This document shows positions 1-10,758 of a DNA stretch of 64,000 nt, piece after piece. Position 1 is the stretch's first letter; the number at the start of each line of letters is the position of its first letter. Origin of the DNA: Adiantum capillus-veneris (taxonomy: Eukaryota; Streptophyta; Polypodiopsida; Polypodiales; Pteridaceae); contig CM043953.1 of the NCBI GenBank assembly GCA_014529385.2, positions 62,869,872 to 62,933,871 on the forward strand, in the 5' to 3' direction. Made by a program: the position numbers and the translations under genes. The notes under the pieces are model-generated. The model made no database searches, was not told the DNA's origin, and saw nothing but the letters and a program-made list of their open reading frames with translations.

Positions 1-834
1 GGCTTCTCTAAGCCACTCATTCTGGGAGGGAACCTTTGGCCATTGATCTCTGGCTCCAATAGCTTCATAAGCTATTCTTGTCAGAACTTCAGCTCCTCCT
101 ATATACTTTGGCTTCTCGTTGTGCATGGCAATTACTTGCTCGTGGATGTGTTGAGCGTAATTCACCTCTTTTGGCATATTGCTCTTCAATGCCCATGTGA
201 TGGTAGTTGCAATGGCATGGGGCGGTGTCGTATACTTTTGCGGTCTTTTACTGCAAATATGGAGAAATTGGTTGTATAGTCGGCAAAGGGTTGCCGCTCT
301 TTGGTCTGCCATATCTCCATAAGTTGCATTCTGTTTCTTGTACCCATAAACCTCTATAGCCTCCCTTCTTTCCCTGACAGAGCTCCCTTTGTTGTTCAGC
401 TTCAATGCATCTGCAATGAGCTGTGGAGTGATCTGTACCTCTACTTTCTCTCCATCTATTGCTGTCAATGTGGCTTTCTCATCCTTCTGAATGGAGGTTG
501 CCAACTCATACACTCTTCTTGTATCTACACCTGATGGTCTCGAGGTGAAGAATTTGTGCAAGTCTGCCCTTTCCAGGTACCTGCTGATGTTCTCTGACCT
601 GCTATAATCCACCAATTCTTGTGGGATCATCGGTATATCCACCGCTTGCCCTTGAGGATCTCTGAAAGTCCCCTGGTAGATCTTTATTCCCTCTTGTTCC
701 AGTACTGCTTCCTCCACCCAAGTTTTGGTTGGCTTGAGGGTTTTTGCTGGAATGTCAAAGGGTTCCGCTTCTACAAGAGCATCTTTGATTGTCGGTCTTT
801 TTCTCTTCGTTGCCGATAACTTGACCGAATCCAT
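1..834 (-). CDS. Extra ORF of unknown function, C-terminus outside window
   Basis: An open frame of 278 codons runs without a stop from the ATG at 834 to the window edge. An in-frame TGA at 909-907 lies upstream and there is no earlier ATG. The N-terminus is basic (MDSVKLSATKRKRP). A central part around residues 95-150 reads like the extra-ORF or 'plant transposon protein' type domain: FFTSRPSG, VYELATSIQ, then an ITPQLIADALKL helix. No Gag, Pol or zinc-knuckle motif is visible. It lies downstream of A's pol and of the palindrome array, on the same strand. Plant Tat/Ogre-type elements are known to carry extra ORFs outside gag-pol. I infer it is such an ORF, but it could be the first ORF of a separate element. 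The family assignment is weak. Confidence 0.6.
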   Translation of the reverse strand, partial: MDSVKLSATKRKRPTIKDALVEAEPFDIPAKTLKPTKTWVEEAVLEQEGIKIYQGTFRDPQGQAVDIPMIPQELVDYSRSENISRYLERADLHKFFTSRPSGVDTRRVYELATSIQKDEKATLTAIDGEKVEVQITPQLIADALKLNNKGSSVRERREAIEVYGYKKQNATYGDMADQRAATLCRLYNQFLHICSKRPQKYTTPPHAIATTITWALKSNMPKEVNYAQHIHEQVIAMHNEKPKYIGGAEVLTRIAYEAIGARDQWPKVPSQNEWLREA

Positions 835-1000
835 GGATCCTGTAACTCCAATTTCAGAAGTTAGCGTCTTTTTAGTATTGAAAGCCGAAATGAAGCTTTT
901 AACTATTCAAATGACTTGAAAATTGAAACATGAGCTATTCAGGGCCTAAGGATGCAGGGTAGGTGAAAAAATATGCAAACTGGGCTCAGAATCATGCTGG

Positions 1001-2009
1001 AGACATCATACGCGTATGATGTCTTTTGTGTCAAAATGACTTCATATTGGTTGTGCTTGTAGCTGATAGTGTATACATGAGTATCATATGCTTGGATTTG
1101 AGTTTGGATCCCATTTGGTCAAGTTTTGGCCAGTTTAGTCCAGATCAGGCTCTTGGCAAAATTTTGAAAGGAAATTGGATTTTATGATCCAAATTGGATA
1201 AAACTTGGTGGTTCACCTTCAAATGGCATGTAGATCACTTCTGTTTGGTGGTTGAAGCCCTGAGGTGCCAAAATCACATAGTGAGACATCATACGCGTAT
1301 GATGTCTTTTAGTGTATTTTTGGACCAAATTTCTCTATAAGCTTGGATATGGCTTTAGATAGGCTTATTCAGTGGATTTATGAATTTTGGATAGATTTTG
1401 GGCTAAAAATGGCTATGGAGACATCATACGCGTATGATGTCTTTTTCATCAATTTTTCATGGGATTGGTTTGTGGACTCCCCATGTACTAGTGAAGGACT
1501 GTCTCTACTCAAATCTTGGTTTGGACTTGAGTATGTTGAATTTGGGCTAAAATAGGCTTTGGATGAAGGATTTTCCCTCAATTGGGCTAATGGGGTGATC
1601 CACTTGACCAAATGGTTCCAAACTTCATATGTAGCATGTATTAGATATATATAATGGATGTATGATGACAAATGAGCAGTTTTGGCTCTGTAAGTGCAAA
1701 TAGACATCATACGCGTATGATGTCTTTTGTGTCAAAATGGTGCTTTTTGGTTCCAGATAGCTTATAGATGTGTTAATCAACAATCCTACAAAGTTTCAAT
1801 GAGTTTGGAGTTATTTTGACAAAATTAGGACCAAAAATCAATTTTATGGCCTACTTTGCGTCTTTTTGGTTTTCCTTGGGTTTTCTAACTCCAATTCTCA
1901 TGATACTTGGTTCATAGGATGTGATTAACATGTGGAATGAGGCTATGCACTCAAATGTTAAAATGGATGTGAAAATCATGCTGTGAGACATCATACGCGT
2001 ATGATGTCT
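1001..2009. repeat. Array of five perfect 24-bp palindromes
   Basis: Identical palindromes lie at 1001-1024, 1284-1307, 1419-1442, 1702-1725 and 1986-2009. Each is the half-site AGACATCATACG followed directly by its reverse complement. Each is followed on the + strand by TTTT or TTT. Start-to-start spacings are 283, 135, 283 and 284 bp. The DNA between them is diverged but shares short stretches after the palindrome, for example TTTGTGTCAAAATG after copies 1 and 4. This suggests an old tandem array whose spacers drifted while the palindromes stayed exact. Similar palindromes occur in element B at 34748-35626. Confidence 0.9.
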
Positions 2010-3618
2010 TTTCTTGAAATGTTGGTCTTTTTGTGCAAAGAATGCTTTGTGCTAGTGCCCTAAGCCCTGCTAACTAGTTTTCAACTTAAAAAGTCATTAG
2101 TTTAGCTAAAAAGCCCCCTTATAGGCATTTCAGTCTCCGAAGTCGTCTTTTTGCCTTGGAGTTAAATTTCTTCAACTTTTCTTCTCGAGAGTTGCATTTC
2201 CAGCTCATTGGATATGTTGTGAAGCCACCTATTTGGTTGAGCTTGACTTTGCCTCCCCGTTCTCCATCTTTCTCCATTTGGTTGCCCGAAATCGTCTTTT
2301 TCACCATCGGTAAGTGAATCAGCTTTCTTTTGGGTTTTGCTTGCAAACATAAGTCATCCATGTATATTTGAAGCTGCTTGTGAAATTTCATGTCATTTCG
2401 TCATCAATTTTAGCCGTTATGCCAAAATGACGCTTTGTGTGTCCGCAGCCGAATCGGTTGTTCCGACCTACTTTTGGTGATCCAAACCCGGAGATACTCC
2501 ATGGTTGCATTGCCCTCGATGTTGTTAAGCTTCCTGAGAAGTTTTGTGTCGTTTCGACAACTTTTTTCTGTTTGCCTCTTGCAGGCTCTGTTGACCTAGG
2601 GTTTTTCAAGTCGTTCTTTCTCGAGCTTTGAGTGTTAGAAACCCATCTTTTATGTTAGGGTAACCCACCTCTAAGTTCTTGCAAGGTTTGGTTAGGCGGT
2701 TGTGCCCCTACCTAGCGTTCCTCCCCATTCCCCGTCTGCTCTTGTTTCTTGGTTTTGGTCAGTTTTCGCGACAAAAGTTAACGATAAGCATCAAAAGCTT
2801 ATGGCAACGAGTCTACCTCTCATGTCTGGTGTCCTCTGAGCTCTCGTAGCAGTCGTAGAAGGCGGTAGAAGGTCGGATGCTCCTGTGTGCTCTTTGCTCT
2901 CTCCAAGAAGGTAATAGTGGAAATGAGCTTGAAAGTGAAGTGAAAAATACTTAACTTCGGACTTCCCGGATCACTTGTTACCAAATTTGACATGTGCTCC
3001 TATCTCGTCGTGAAATGCACTTTAGGATTTGAAATTTCTCAATTTGGACTCTGTTTGACCTGTTTCTGAGAAATCTGTCCACTTTGCCAAAATTCTGTCA
3101 TTTCGGGCTTTCCGCAACTTTTTCAGAATTGTACCCAATTTTTACCATGGGTTGCCCTTGTCATTAGGACCATCACCGTCTATTCTTTTCTTGTTTCCGA
3201 TCTCATTTCACCTGCTTTTTTATTTTTCTTTTACTTTTATCAAGAAAATCATAAAAAATAAAGGAAAATAGCAAATTGAAGCCAAAAAATTCCAAACATA
3301 CACGATAAATAGCTGGTAACCCTGTGTATATGAATATACACTTATTTGTGATTTCTGGACTTGGATTACCACTTTTTTTTACTTTTTTGCTCCAAAAACA
3401 CTCTTATTTAGTGATATTTACACGTCTAGAGACCCAAATTCATCATTTGATCTCTTCTTGTTGCAAAACAAGGTATATAAGGGCATAAATATTATCAATA
3501 TCCGCAATCAAACATAAAAATTGCAAAATCATGTAAGACACTACCCTTGTAATATAATTTTTGTTTTTCTTTGTTTTTGGCGCTTGTAGCTGCTTTGTAA
3601 CTCCTGTATACCTGTATA
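2010..3618. other. Non-coding stretch downstream of A's pol
   Basis: About 1.6 kb without a convincing reading frame. The short reverse frames at 2119-2391 and 2388-2609 have no recognisable domain. A perfect inverted repeat, GTGTATAT-GA-ATATACAC, lies at about 3322-3341. T-rich and A-rich runs occur at 3190-3300. I see no LTR boundary or PBS in this stretch. Confidence 0.5.
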
Positions 3619-3631
3619 CCTCCCCCCCTCC
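3619..3631 (-). other. Candidate polypurine tract of element A
   Basis: The reverse strand reads GGAGGGGGGGAGG, 23 bases after the pol stop codon. Element B has a similar tract (GGAAGGGGGG followed by AGG) at 30388-30400, downstream of its own W-x-P-K region. No TG that starts a recognisable LTR follows it, so this may be an internal tract and not the one priming plus-strand synthesis at the 3' LTR. Confidence 0.45.
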
Positions 3632-3653
3632 TAGTCTGAGTCCTCCCGGACGA

Positions 3654-5276
3654 CTATGAAGTGTCTGTGGGCGAAGCATTGTAGTTGTTTTGGTCATAAG
3701 TTCCCAATGCAATTGCAGAGCGATGATACAACAGCCTTTCCAATAAAGCTGCTCTTTGTTTGATTGAAGGATTGGTGGTCGGGTTTTGGGTTGGTGATAC
3801 TTCCGTAGTAGAATCAGTAGATGGATTCATCTTTACCTTGTTGTTCTTTTGCACAATCCAAACCTGCTTCCGCTTCGCTTGTGCTTGCCACAAACTCTTT
3901 GCGACCCAAACCTGCTTTGTCCTTTGTGGTGATTTCCTCGCCTTGAAATACCTAGGAGTTTCCGTTGATTGTACTGAAGGGAGCTCCTGTTTACAAATCT
4001 TTGGGATCCAAATTTGCTTGCTATAGCTTTGTGCCGTCATGAACTTCTTTGGAATCCAGATCTGTTTCAATGTCCTTGATTGTCTGGAATCACTCTGTTG
4101 TCTGGTATTGAAGACTCTGTTTTCCACCTTTGTGTTCTCTGGCACAACCTTTTCTGGTCTCCATACCAACTTTGACTCCGTTTTTTCCCAAGGTTGAGCT
4201 GTTATATTATTGCTTGTCTTCCTTATCCACTTTTGAGAATTCCTCGTCGAAGAGTAATCCGGTTGTAAAGAAACTTTTGGTCGCCATTGCTTCTTCTTTT
4301 TCTCGGGTTGTTGTTTACCTTTGTCTTTGGATTCGTCCTTTGGAGTTGGCTCTGCTCCTTTGGTGAACTTAACTGATTGACTTTCACCTTCGTATTTGAT
4401 AAGCACTGATTTAGAACTCCAGTCAATCATTGCATTGTATTGTTTCTTCCATGGTTGTCCTAGCAATAATGGATGTTGTGTAGCTTGGTCTTCAACCATG
4501 TAAAACATATGAGGATACACATATTGGTTAATCTGTATATGTAAAACTGTGCATCCGACAGTTTTGATTGAATTCTCAGAGTAACTCTTTAACTCTTGCT
4601 TGGCAGTTTGTAGTTTAGTGTCATTTGTCAATTGTCTATACAAACTGAGTGAAAGTAGGTTAGCTTGAGCTCCTGAATCCAATAGTTCTCTGGCTTTGAT
4701 TTGGTTGGTTCCTACTTTGCATTCAATGATGGGTTCTTCTTTGTCATTATCCATTTCTGTTATACTGACTGCGTTTATTCGTATTGCTCCTTCATTGCGC
4801 TGTTTCTGACGCAGTAGTCTTCTTTTCTCCATTCTTTCCTTCGCCTCGGCTTGCGCTTCCTCCACAATCTTTTTCTTTTTCTGGACACGCAGCTCTTCTT
4901 GATGTATTTTGAGAAGCATGTCTTGGGTTAGCGGCAAAAGATACTTTTTCACTCTGCATCCACTAATCCAATTGGGCATTTCTTCTCCGTCTAATGTAGC
5001 AAGCTTGACGGCTCCACTTGGTGATAGATCTTTAATCACCAGAGGTCCCATCCCTCGCTTTTTAAGCTTCTTAGCATGCTGTTTCAGAGTGTAAACGAGG
5101 ACATAGTCCCCAACCTTAAACTCTTTAGTCCGCACATGCTTATCAAAAAATTCCTTTTGTCGCCTTTTTTGAGCGTAGATAGAAGCTACTGCTTTTAGGC
5201 GAAGCTCATCTAGCTTTTCTAGGTCATCTATTCTATCAGAAAGCTCGTGCCCTGTCCACTCTAGATCCTTAGCCAC
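3654..5276 (-). CDS. Pol C-terminal part: integrase tail, second protease-like domain, W-x-P-K repeats
   Basis: This frame (540 codons, first codon GTG) continues the integrase frame above after a one-base shift; the frames overlap at 5269-5276. Residues 1-125 are the integrase C-terminal domain, with FKVGDYVLVY and GMGPLVIKDLSPSGAVKL. A Lys/Glu-rich coiled stretch follows to about 180. Residues about 185-290 look like a retropepsin fold: ELLDSGAQANLLSLS, then HPLLLGQPWKKQYNAMIDW. The last 200 residues repeat a W-x-P-K-like motif (KQIWIPKK, KQIWIPKI, KQVWVAKS, KQVWIVQK, KLVWRPEK). A protease-like domain after integrase is not the usual Ty3/gypsy order, because element A already has a protease before RT. 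Whether it cleaves anything is unknown. Element B keeps the repeat tail. Confidence 0.8.
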   Translation of the reverse strand: MAKDLEWTGHELSDRIDDLEKLDELRLKAVASIYAQKRRQKEFFDKHVRTKEFKVGDYVLVYTLKQHAKKLKKRGMGPLVIKDLSPSGAVKLATLDGEEMPNWISGCRVKKYLLPLTQDMLLKIHQEELRVQKKKKIVEEAQAEAKERMEKRRLLRQKQRNEGAIRINAVSITEMDNDKEEPIIECKVGTNQIKARELLDSGAQANLLSLSLYRQLTNDTKLQTAKQELKSYSENSIKTVGCTVLHIQINQYVYPHMFYMVEDQATQHPLLLGQPWKKQYNAMIDWSSKSVLIKYEGESQSVKFTKGAEPTPKDESKDKGKQQPEKKKKQWRPKVSLQPDYSSTRNSQKWIRKTSNNITAQPWEKTESKLVWRPEKVVPENTKVENRVFNTRQQSDSRQSRTLKQIWIPKKFMTAQSYSKQIWIPKICKQELPSVQSTETPRYFKARKSPQRTKQVWVAKSLWQAQAKRKQVWIVQKNNKVKMNPSTDSTTEVSPTQNPTTNPSIKQRAALLERLLYHRSAIALGTYDQNNYNASPTDTS

Positions 5277-7284
5277 CCTTAAGGTTGATCAAGAATTCAA
5301 TTGGTAAGATAGCATTTAGCCCAAAAACCATGTTATATGGGGTCGTTCCTATTGATGTTTTATATGCTACCCTATATGCCCATACTGTTGAATGCAACTT
5401 CTGGTCCCAGTCAGTTCTCGACTCAGATACAATCTTCGTAAGGACCGTGCATATGGTTTTGTTTGTTGCTTCAGCTTGTCCGTTTGCTTGCGGATGATAC
5501 GGGGCTGATTTCCTATGGATTACCATGAATTCATCTAGAAGGATCTTTATCACTTCATTTATAAAATGTGTGCCTCGATCACTCACAATTTCTATTGGCA
5601 ATCCATATCGTACAAAGACGTATTCATACAGAAATTGTGCCGTGGTCCTGGCATCTGCTTTTTGAGTTGCCTTTGCTTCGACCCACTTTGTTAGATAGTC
5701 TGTAGCCACAATGATGTATTGTGCATGAGTCTTATATGCAGGAGGTGAAATGGGTCCAACATAATCAATCCCCCATTTTGCAAAAGCTCTTGCCCCCATC
5801 ATTGGTCTAAGCGGCATATCATCTCTTTTAAGTGGTACTTTGGTCCGCTGACAGTCATCACACCGTTTAACGTATTCCTCAGCGTCCATATGTAATGTTG
5901 GCCAGCATATTCCTGCGGCTAAGACAAGTTTTGCTGTCTTATCACCTGAGAAATGGCCTCCACCTACTCCTCCATGAGCTTGCTCCAGGATTATCACATA
6001 CTCAGACTCTGATGCGCAAATCCTAAGCTGGTTGTCTTTACCTCTCTTATAGAGTTGATCTCCTATTAAAGCGTAATCTCTAGCTTCTGTCTCTACTGAT
6101 TTCTGACGAGCTTTTGACGTTCCTTCTGGGAAAGTTCTATTTGTGAGATATTCAACAATATACTGACTCCATTCTGGAGCGATCATTATCTGATATAATG
6201 TCGAATACTCTGCTGGCGGTTTTGATGAACATACAATACATACAGTGACATATTCATGTACGCTTTCTTTCATTCCTGGCCAATAGACTCCCAATTGTAA
6301 CAAATTCCTATATGTGTTCCTTCTTGAACAATGAAATGCACATTCCTGAACATGTGCTTCGTGCAGATATATATTATATTCCTCAGGATTGATGCATAGT
6401 CGTAAAACATGATCATTTCCCAATTGATACAACCTTCCTGCAACCAATTGAAGATTCTTGGATTGCTGAATAGCAATGTGTTTCAGGTTGTATTCTCTTC
6501 TATCGAACTCTCCTCCATAGGTTAATAGGTTAACGACATTTTGAGACCACTTCGGTATCATTTCTATGTTGAACAAGTACGTGTCTGGCATGTCGTCATC
6601 TACTCCTATAGGGTCTTCTCCATTCGTCAATCGCGAAAGATGATCAGCTCTAAGATGTGTTTTTTCTTTCTTTACTACTACCGTGAAGTCGAATTCCAGT
6701 AAGATAATGAACCATCTCACTATTCTCCCGGTATTGCATGGTTTATTCACTAGGTAGAGCAAGGCTTGGTGATCCGTAAAAAACACAAACTTGTTGGCTA
6801 GAAGATAATGCCGAAATTTCTTCACAGCATATATCATTCCTAATCCTTCTCGCTCTGTTGTGGTGTAATTCTTCTCTGCATTGTTGAGCTGTCGACTGGC
6901 GTAACAGATAGGAAAATCCATGTTTCCTTCTTCTGGCTGAGCCAGAATGCATCCTATTGCATATGCCGAAGCATCTATATGTACATGGAATATCTTCTCC
7001 CAATGTGGTGATTTCAAAACTGGAGCAGTAATGAGTGCCTCTTTCAATTTCTTGAACGATTCCTCACACTCCTCTGTCCATTCAAAGTTCACTATTAGCC
7101 CGTAAAGTGGTTGGCCTATTATAGCGTACATGTAAATGAAACGTCTATAATATCCGCAATGTCCCATAAAGCTCTGTACTTGTTTCGCATTGGTTGGTCT
7201 AGGCATATCCACTATAACTTTTATCTTCTCTAAATCCGTGGATATCCCGTTTTGTGAGACAATATGTCCCAGAATTCTGCCCTG
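5269..7284 (-). pseudogene. Element A pol: RNase H, two H2C2 zinc domains, integrase core
   Basis: This is the same frame as the RT segment above and begins after an in-frame TGA at 7285-7287. Counting from the ATG at 7212: the RT thumb is at residues 1-60; RNase H is at about 70-195 with HIDASAY, TEREGLG, TDHQALL and ADHLSRL. A first H2C2 domain is at about 235-330, with EAH, FH and CIVC (codons 6229-6240). A second is at about 350-455, with QAH, GHFS and CDDC (5852-5866). The integrase core has D in GIDYVGPI, D in VSDRGTHF and E in NGQAEATNK, so the D,D,E triad is intact. The frame ends TAA at 5269, one base out of phase with the next segment. Two tandem zinc domains are unusual. Confidence 0.85.
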
Positions 7285-9075
7285 TCAGACCATAAACACA
7301 CATTTCTCAGGATTGAGACAAATGCGATATGTCGTACATTTCTCAAATACTTTTCTTAGGTGTTCTAGATGCTCGTCTCTCAGAAGAGAATGCACACATA
7401 GGTCATCCATGTATATTTCTAGAAACAACCTTAAGTATTCTTTGAAAGCATGCGTCATCACCCTCTGGAAGGTTGCGGGAGCATTGGTTAGACCAAAAGG
7501 CATAACCCTATAAGCATAAATTCCCCACTCCGTTGCAAAAGCTGTTTTATGTTGATCTTCCAGTGCTATGGCTAGCTGGTTATATCCTGAAAAACCATCA
7601 AGAAAAGAGTATGCTGTTTTCCCTGATACACGCTCTAGAACATGATCAGTTATCGGCAAGGGATAATTGTCCCTAATTGTTGTAGCATTCACTTTCTTTA
7701 AGTTGACACACACTCGGAGTTTTCCGTTCTTCTTGGGTACCACCACAATTGGAGATACCCAATCGGTGTGTTCAATCTCGTATATGAATTCAGCTTCCAT
7801 TAGCTTATCTATCTCTTCTTTGATTCGCTTAGCAAAAGTATCATTATATGTGTATGGTCTCTGTCTGCTAGGCTTTGCGTCTTGTTTCAGTGGGATTGTG
7901 TGTTGGCATATCGATGGGTCAACTCCCTTTAAGTCCTTATAAGACCATGCAAACACATCCCTATACTCTCTGAGAAGACTCAAAAGTCTCTCTTCCTCGC
8001 CAGGAGACAAATCTGTGGCTATGTACACCGGTCTAGGTGGCTCACCTGGAGCTGCTAAATCAACTTTTTTTGCATCCTCCGGTCCGTCATAAGATTCGTT
8101 CTCCTTTCTCTCTCGAATAGGTTGGGTTAATACCACCTTCCTATCCTCTATTGTGAATTTCCTATAGTGAGAGGGAACATCCATGTTTTCCTTGATTTTG
8201 ACGTTTTTGTCCTCTCCACTCTCAATTTCTGTCGTCCAAACTTCTTTCAGAGTTTTCTTGAGCTCTCTGTACTTGTTTCTACGTTCTAGCTTGGACTCCG
8301 TGTGTTCTCTGTTGCGCTTGTTCTTTTCTGATTTTTCAGTTTCAGTTTTCGTTCCATTCCTTTGAACTTGATTTCTTGAGCCTTTGTTATTTTTTCGTAA
8401 GCTCTTTTGATCATTGCCTCTCATTCTTCCAGAAACCTTGTCCTTAACACAATCTTCCGCCTTTACTAGCATTAGGAATTGATTTTTTCCTCTTATTCTA
8501 AGCATCGGATTGGTTCTAACCCCCTTTGTTTTTCTCTTTGCTCTATAGCGTTTCTGGCGTTGTTTAGTTTGGTTCGGAAAATCATAAAATCGGACATCCG
8601 TTATAGTTTCTTCGTTTCCACTTGAATTGTCCGTTGACTCGTTGTCTGCTTCATTTCCCCACTCAGGATGATCGGGAATGTCGTGAAACACCTCCTCTTC
8701 ATCTTCCTTTTCCAGTGTATCGTTCTTTTCAGTTTCTTTTTCGAGTACAGTTGTCAACATGAAGTACGGAACCACGTCGTACCCGTCCTTGTCGCAAAAT
8801 TTCGTTGTGGGACCATCCGGAATTGCACAAACATCTAGGGTTTCTAGAATGTGTGTCCATTCTAATGGTTCAAGCGTGTCCTCTGGAAAGGGTTCTCCTA
8901 TATAAGCTTCGTCTTCGATAGCCCTTTCTAAAACACATTCTTCTCGTTTCAGACTTCCACATTGCGAAGCTCCACACATCCATAACTCCTTGGGTTTACC
9001 TAACCAAGCTGGAAATTCGGATCCCGCCAAAGTAGCTGAATCAAACTCCTCCACCGGTGTTCGGTTCACATCTTT
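7285..9075 (-). pseudogene. Element A pol: charged linker and reverse transcriptase
   Basis: This continues directly from the protease segment at 19554, across the insertion of element F, in the same frame (EEFDSATLAG onward). Residues 1-100 contain a Cys-containing stretch, MCGASQCGSLKREEC, that is conserved in element B. A very basic and acidic linker follows to about residue 320. RT then has the LPSP-like [41 protein letters not shown] and the catalytic IYMDDL (usually YVDD or FFDD in gypsy elements). The frame ends in a TGA at 7285-7287 inside the RT; the reading frame then resumes unchanged. CGA to TGA by loss of a methylated cytosine is a plausible cause but not provable from one copy. 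Confidence 0.85.
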
Positions 9076-9730
9076 GTAGCTGTAAGGTCTCTGACCCGAT
9101 CACAAGAGCACCCTTGTAACACGAAATGAATACAATGGAATAAGTTACTATTTTTAGCAGTTTTTCAGATTCTGTCAGTGCCATGATGTTTAGAATGTTA
9201 TAAAGCTTGAAAATGTGAATTAAAATAATTTTTGTGAAAAATTTCCAAAAATAGTAAGTTTTTGGTCACCCGACCCGTCCAGTCTTGACCGTCTCGAAAA
9301 TCTGCACCCGTACCCCGAATTTGAAAAAAATGCATTTTCGAACCCCGGGGGCTGCTAAATATGGCAGGTACTCGGGCCAATACGCCTTAGTTAGAGCTTC
9401 GTATGGCAATTTACGGCATCAAAATCCGATTCGTATGACCCGTTTTAGCATAGAACCAAATTTTCTAAAAATTGTCCGGGGAGGCACCGGGGGCCCGAGA
9501 CTGTGTGGGAACAGGTCCCAGGCCACTCCAGATCATCTTTAGTAGCTAGGGGGCGCCCTCTTGCTTTGTGGGAGTCTTGGGAAAGCTGCCAAGCCTGCAA
9601 CTCAGTCTCAGAACCAGTTAACCAAGCCAACCTGACACTTGGTGGACAGAGAACTGGACTTGCCATGCTTAACTGGAGAAGCTCCCAGATGCATTTAGCA
9701 ACCCAGATCGATTTTCAGCCTGTAGGAGCC

Positions 9731-9740
9731 TATTTAAAGA
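9731..9740 (+). promoter_or_regulatory. TATA-like box in 5' LTR of F
   Basis: TATTTAAAGA lies about 650 bp into the LTR and just upstream of a CA repeat; the same sequence is at 17430-17439 in the 3' LTR. It is the best TATA match in the LTR and would put the RNA start near 9760-9775, upstream of the candidate start exon. Confidence 0.5.
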
Positions 9741-10619
9741 CCTGCATACACACACACACACACACACACTTATGATCACACATACACACAGTGCATACAC
9801 ACACACCCACACACATTGGGGAGGTGCTGCCGAATCACACACCTATTGAAGAGGAAGCTAGGAGGGAGGTGCTGCCGAATTTTCATCTCAAGAAGCTCGA
9901 TTAGATCAGAAAATCGAGAAGATTACCAGCTCTTAATCACGGTAACAACAGTTTAATTAATGCCATCTGTGAATCTTTTTCTCTACCACCTAAATCCCTT
10001 GTCTATTATGCTTATTCCTAGTCAAAAATCTCTATGACTATTCTCTAAATGCTCCTTATTCGTACTCTATTATGTAATCATCATCCCATAGCTGAATTAT
10101 CAGCCATTCTTCACTCTCGATTAATGATTAGAGCATAATTATCAGAATCTCCTCTCTCTAGATAGCATAAGCTAGTATTTGTGCAGATTGAAAAGAATCA
10201 TCATTGTAATCACTCATTAACATTGTAGCTTAATTGAATTCATTTCTCTTATGCATTAAGACGTAATTAAGGAGAAATTAATCCATCAATAAGTCTCTAA
10301 GAATTGGTTTTTCCTCACACATATGCATAGGGTAAATCTGCATCATCTAGTTGCTAGGAAATAGTTTAATCATACTTAATTCAATTCTCTGGTAATTCCA
10401 ATAGTGAAATCCTAATTATTCTTGATCATGTAAGCCGAATAGTTATCTTAGAGCCAGTTCCCATAGGATTATGTGCCATCCTTAATGATTGCTTTATGAA
10501 AGAAATCTAAACTCTCATATAGGAGGGATTAATTGATATCACTAATCTACCCATTGGACTGTTATGATGCTTGTGAACCTTAGCTCTTTCTCCAAGCTAA
10601 TCATTTAAAGTAGTGAGAA

Positions 10620-10758
10620 ATGGCCCCGGTTAAGAGGACGCGTCGGTGGTGCCCATGATCGCGAAGCAGGAACGAGCAATGTCAACGGGAAGGGGAAGGC
10701 TCCCATGGACGAGCAAATACCGGCCATCTCACGGGCTATTGACGAAGAAATGGAAGAG
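10620..10758 (+). CDS. Candidate first Gag exon of F, inside the LTR
   Basis: The ATG at 10620 is in a strong plant start context (GAGAAATGGCC) and opens MAPVKRTRR, a basic start typical of gypsy Gag. After a one-base shift the frame runs through AHDREAGTSN and KGKAPMDEQ to EEMEE and ends at a good splice donor, GAG|GTAGGT (GT at 10759-10760). An in-frame ATG at about 10706 (MDEQIP) could start the protein without any shift. The body of gag opens immediately after an AG at 12493-12494, in matching phase 0. The same exon is in the 3' LTR at about 18331-18470. Splicing is inferred and not shown. Confidence 0.5.

Noticed and set aside
1001-2009. CRISPR-like array
   Set aside because: The repeats are perfect palindromes with long (135-284 bp) related spacers, inside a plant retroelement and with no cas genes.
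2119-2391. Reverse frame with IYMDDLC, as in the RT active site
   Set aside because: Only seven residues match the RT of element A; the flanking residues show no RT motif. Treated as chance or a tiny remnant.
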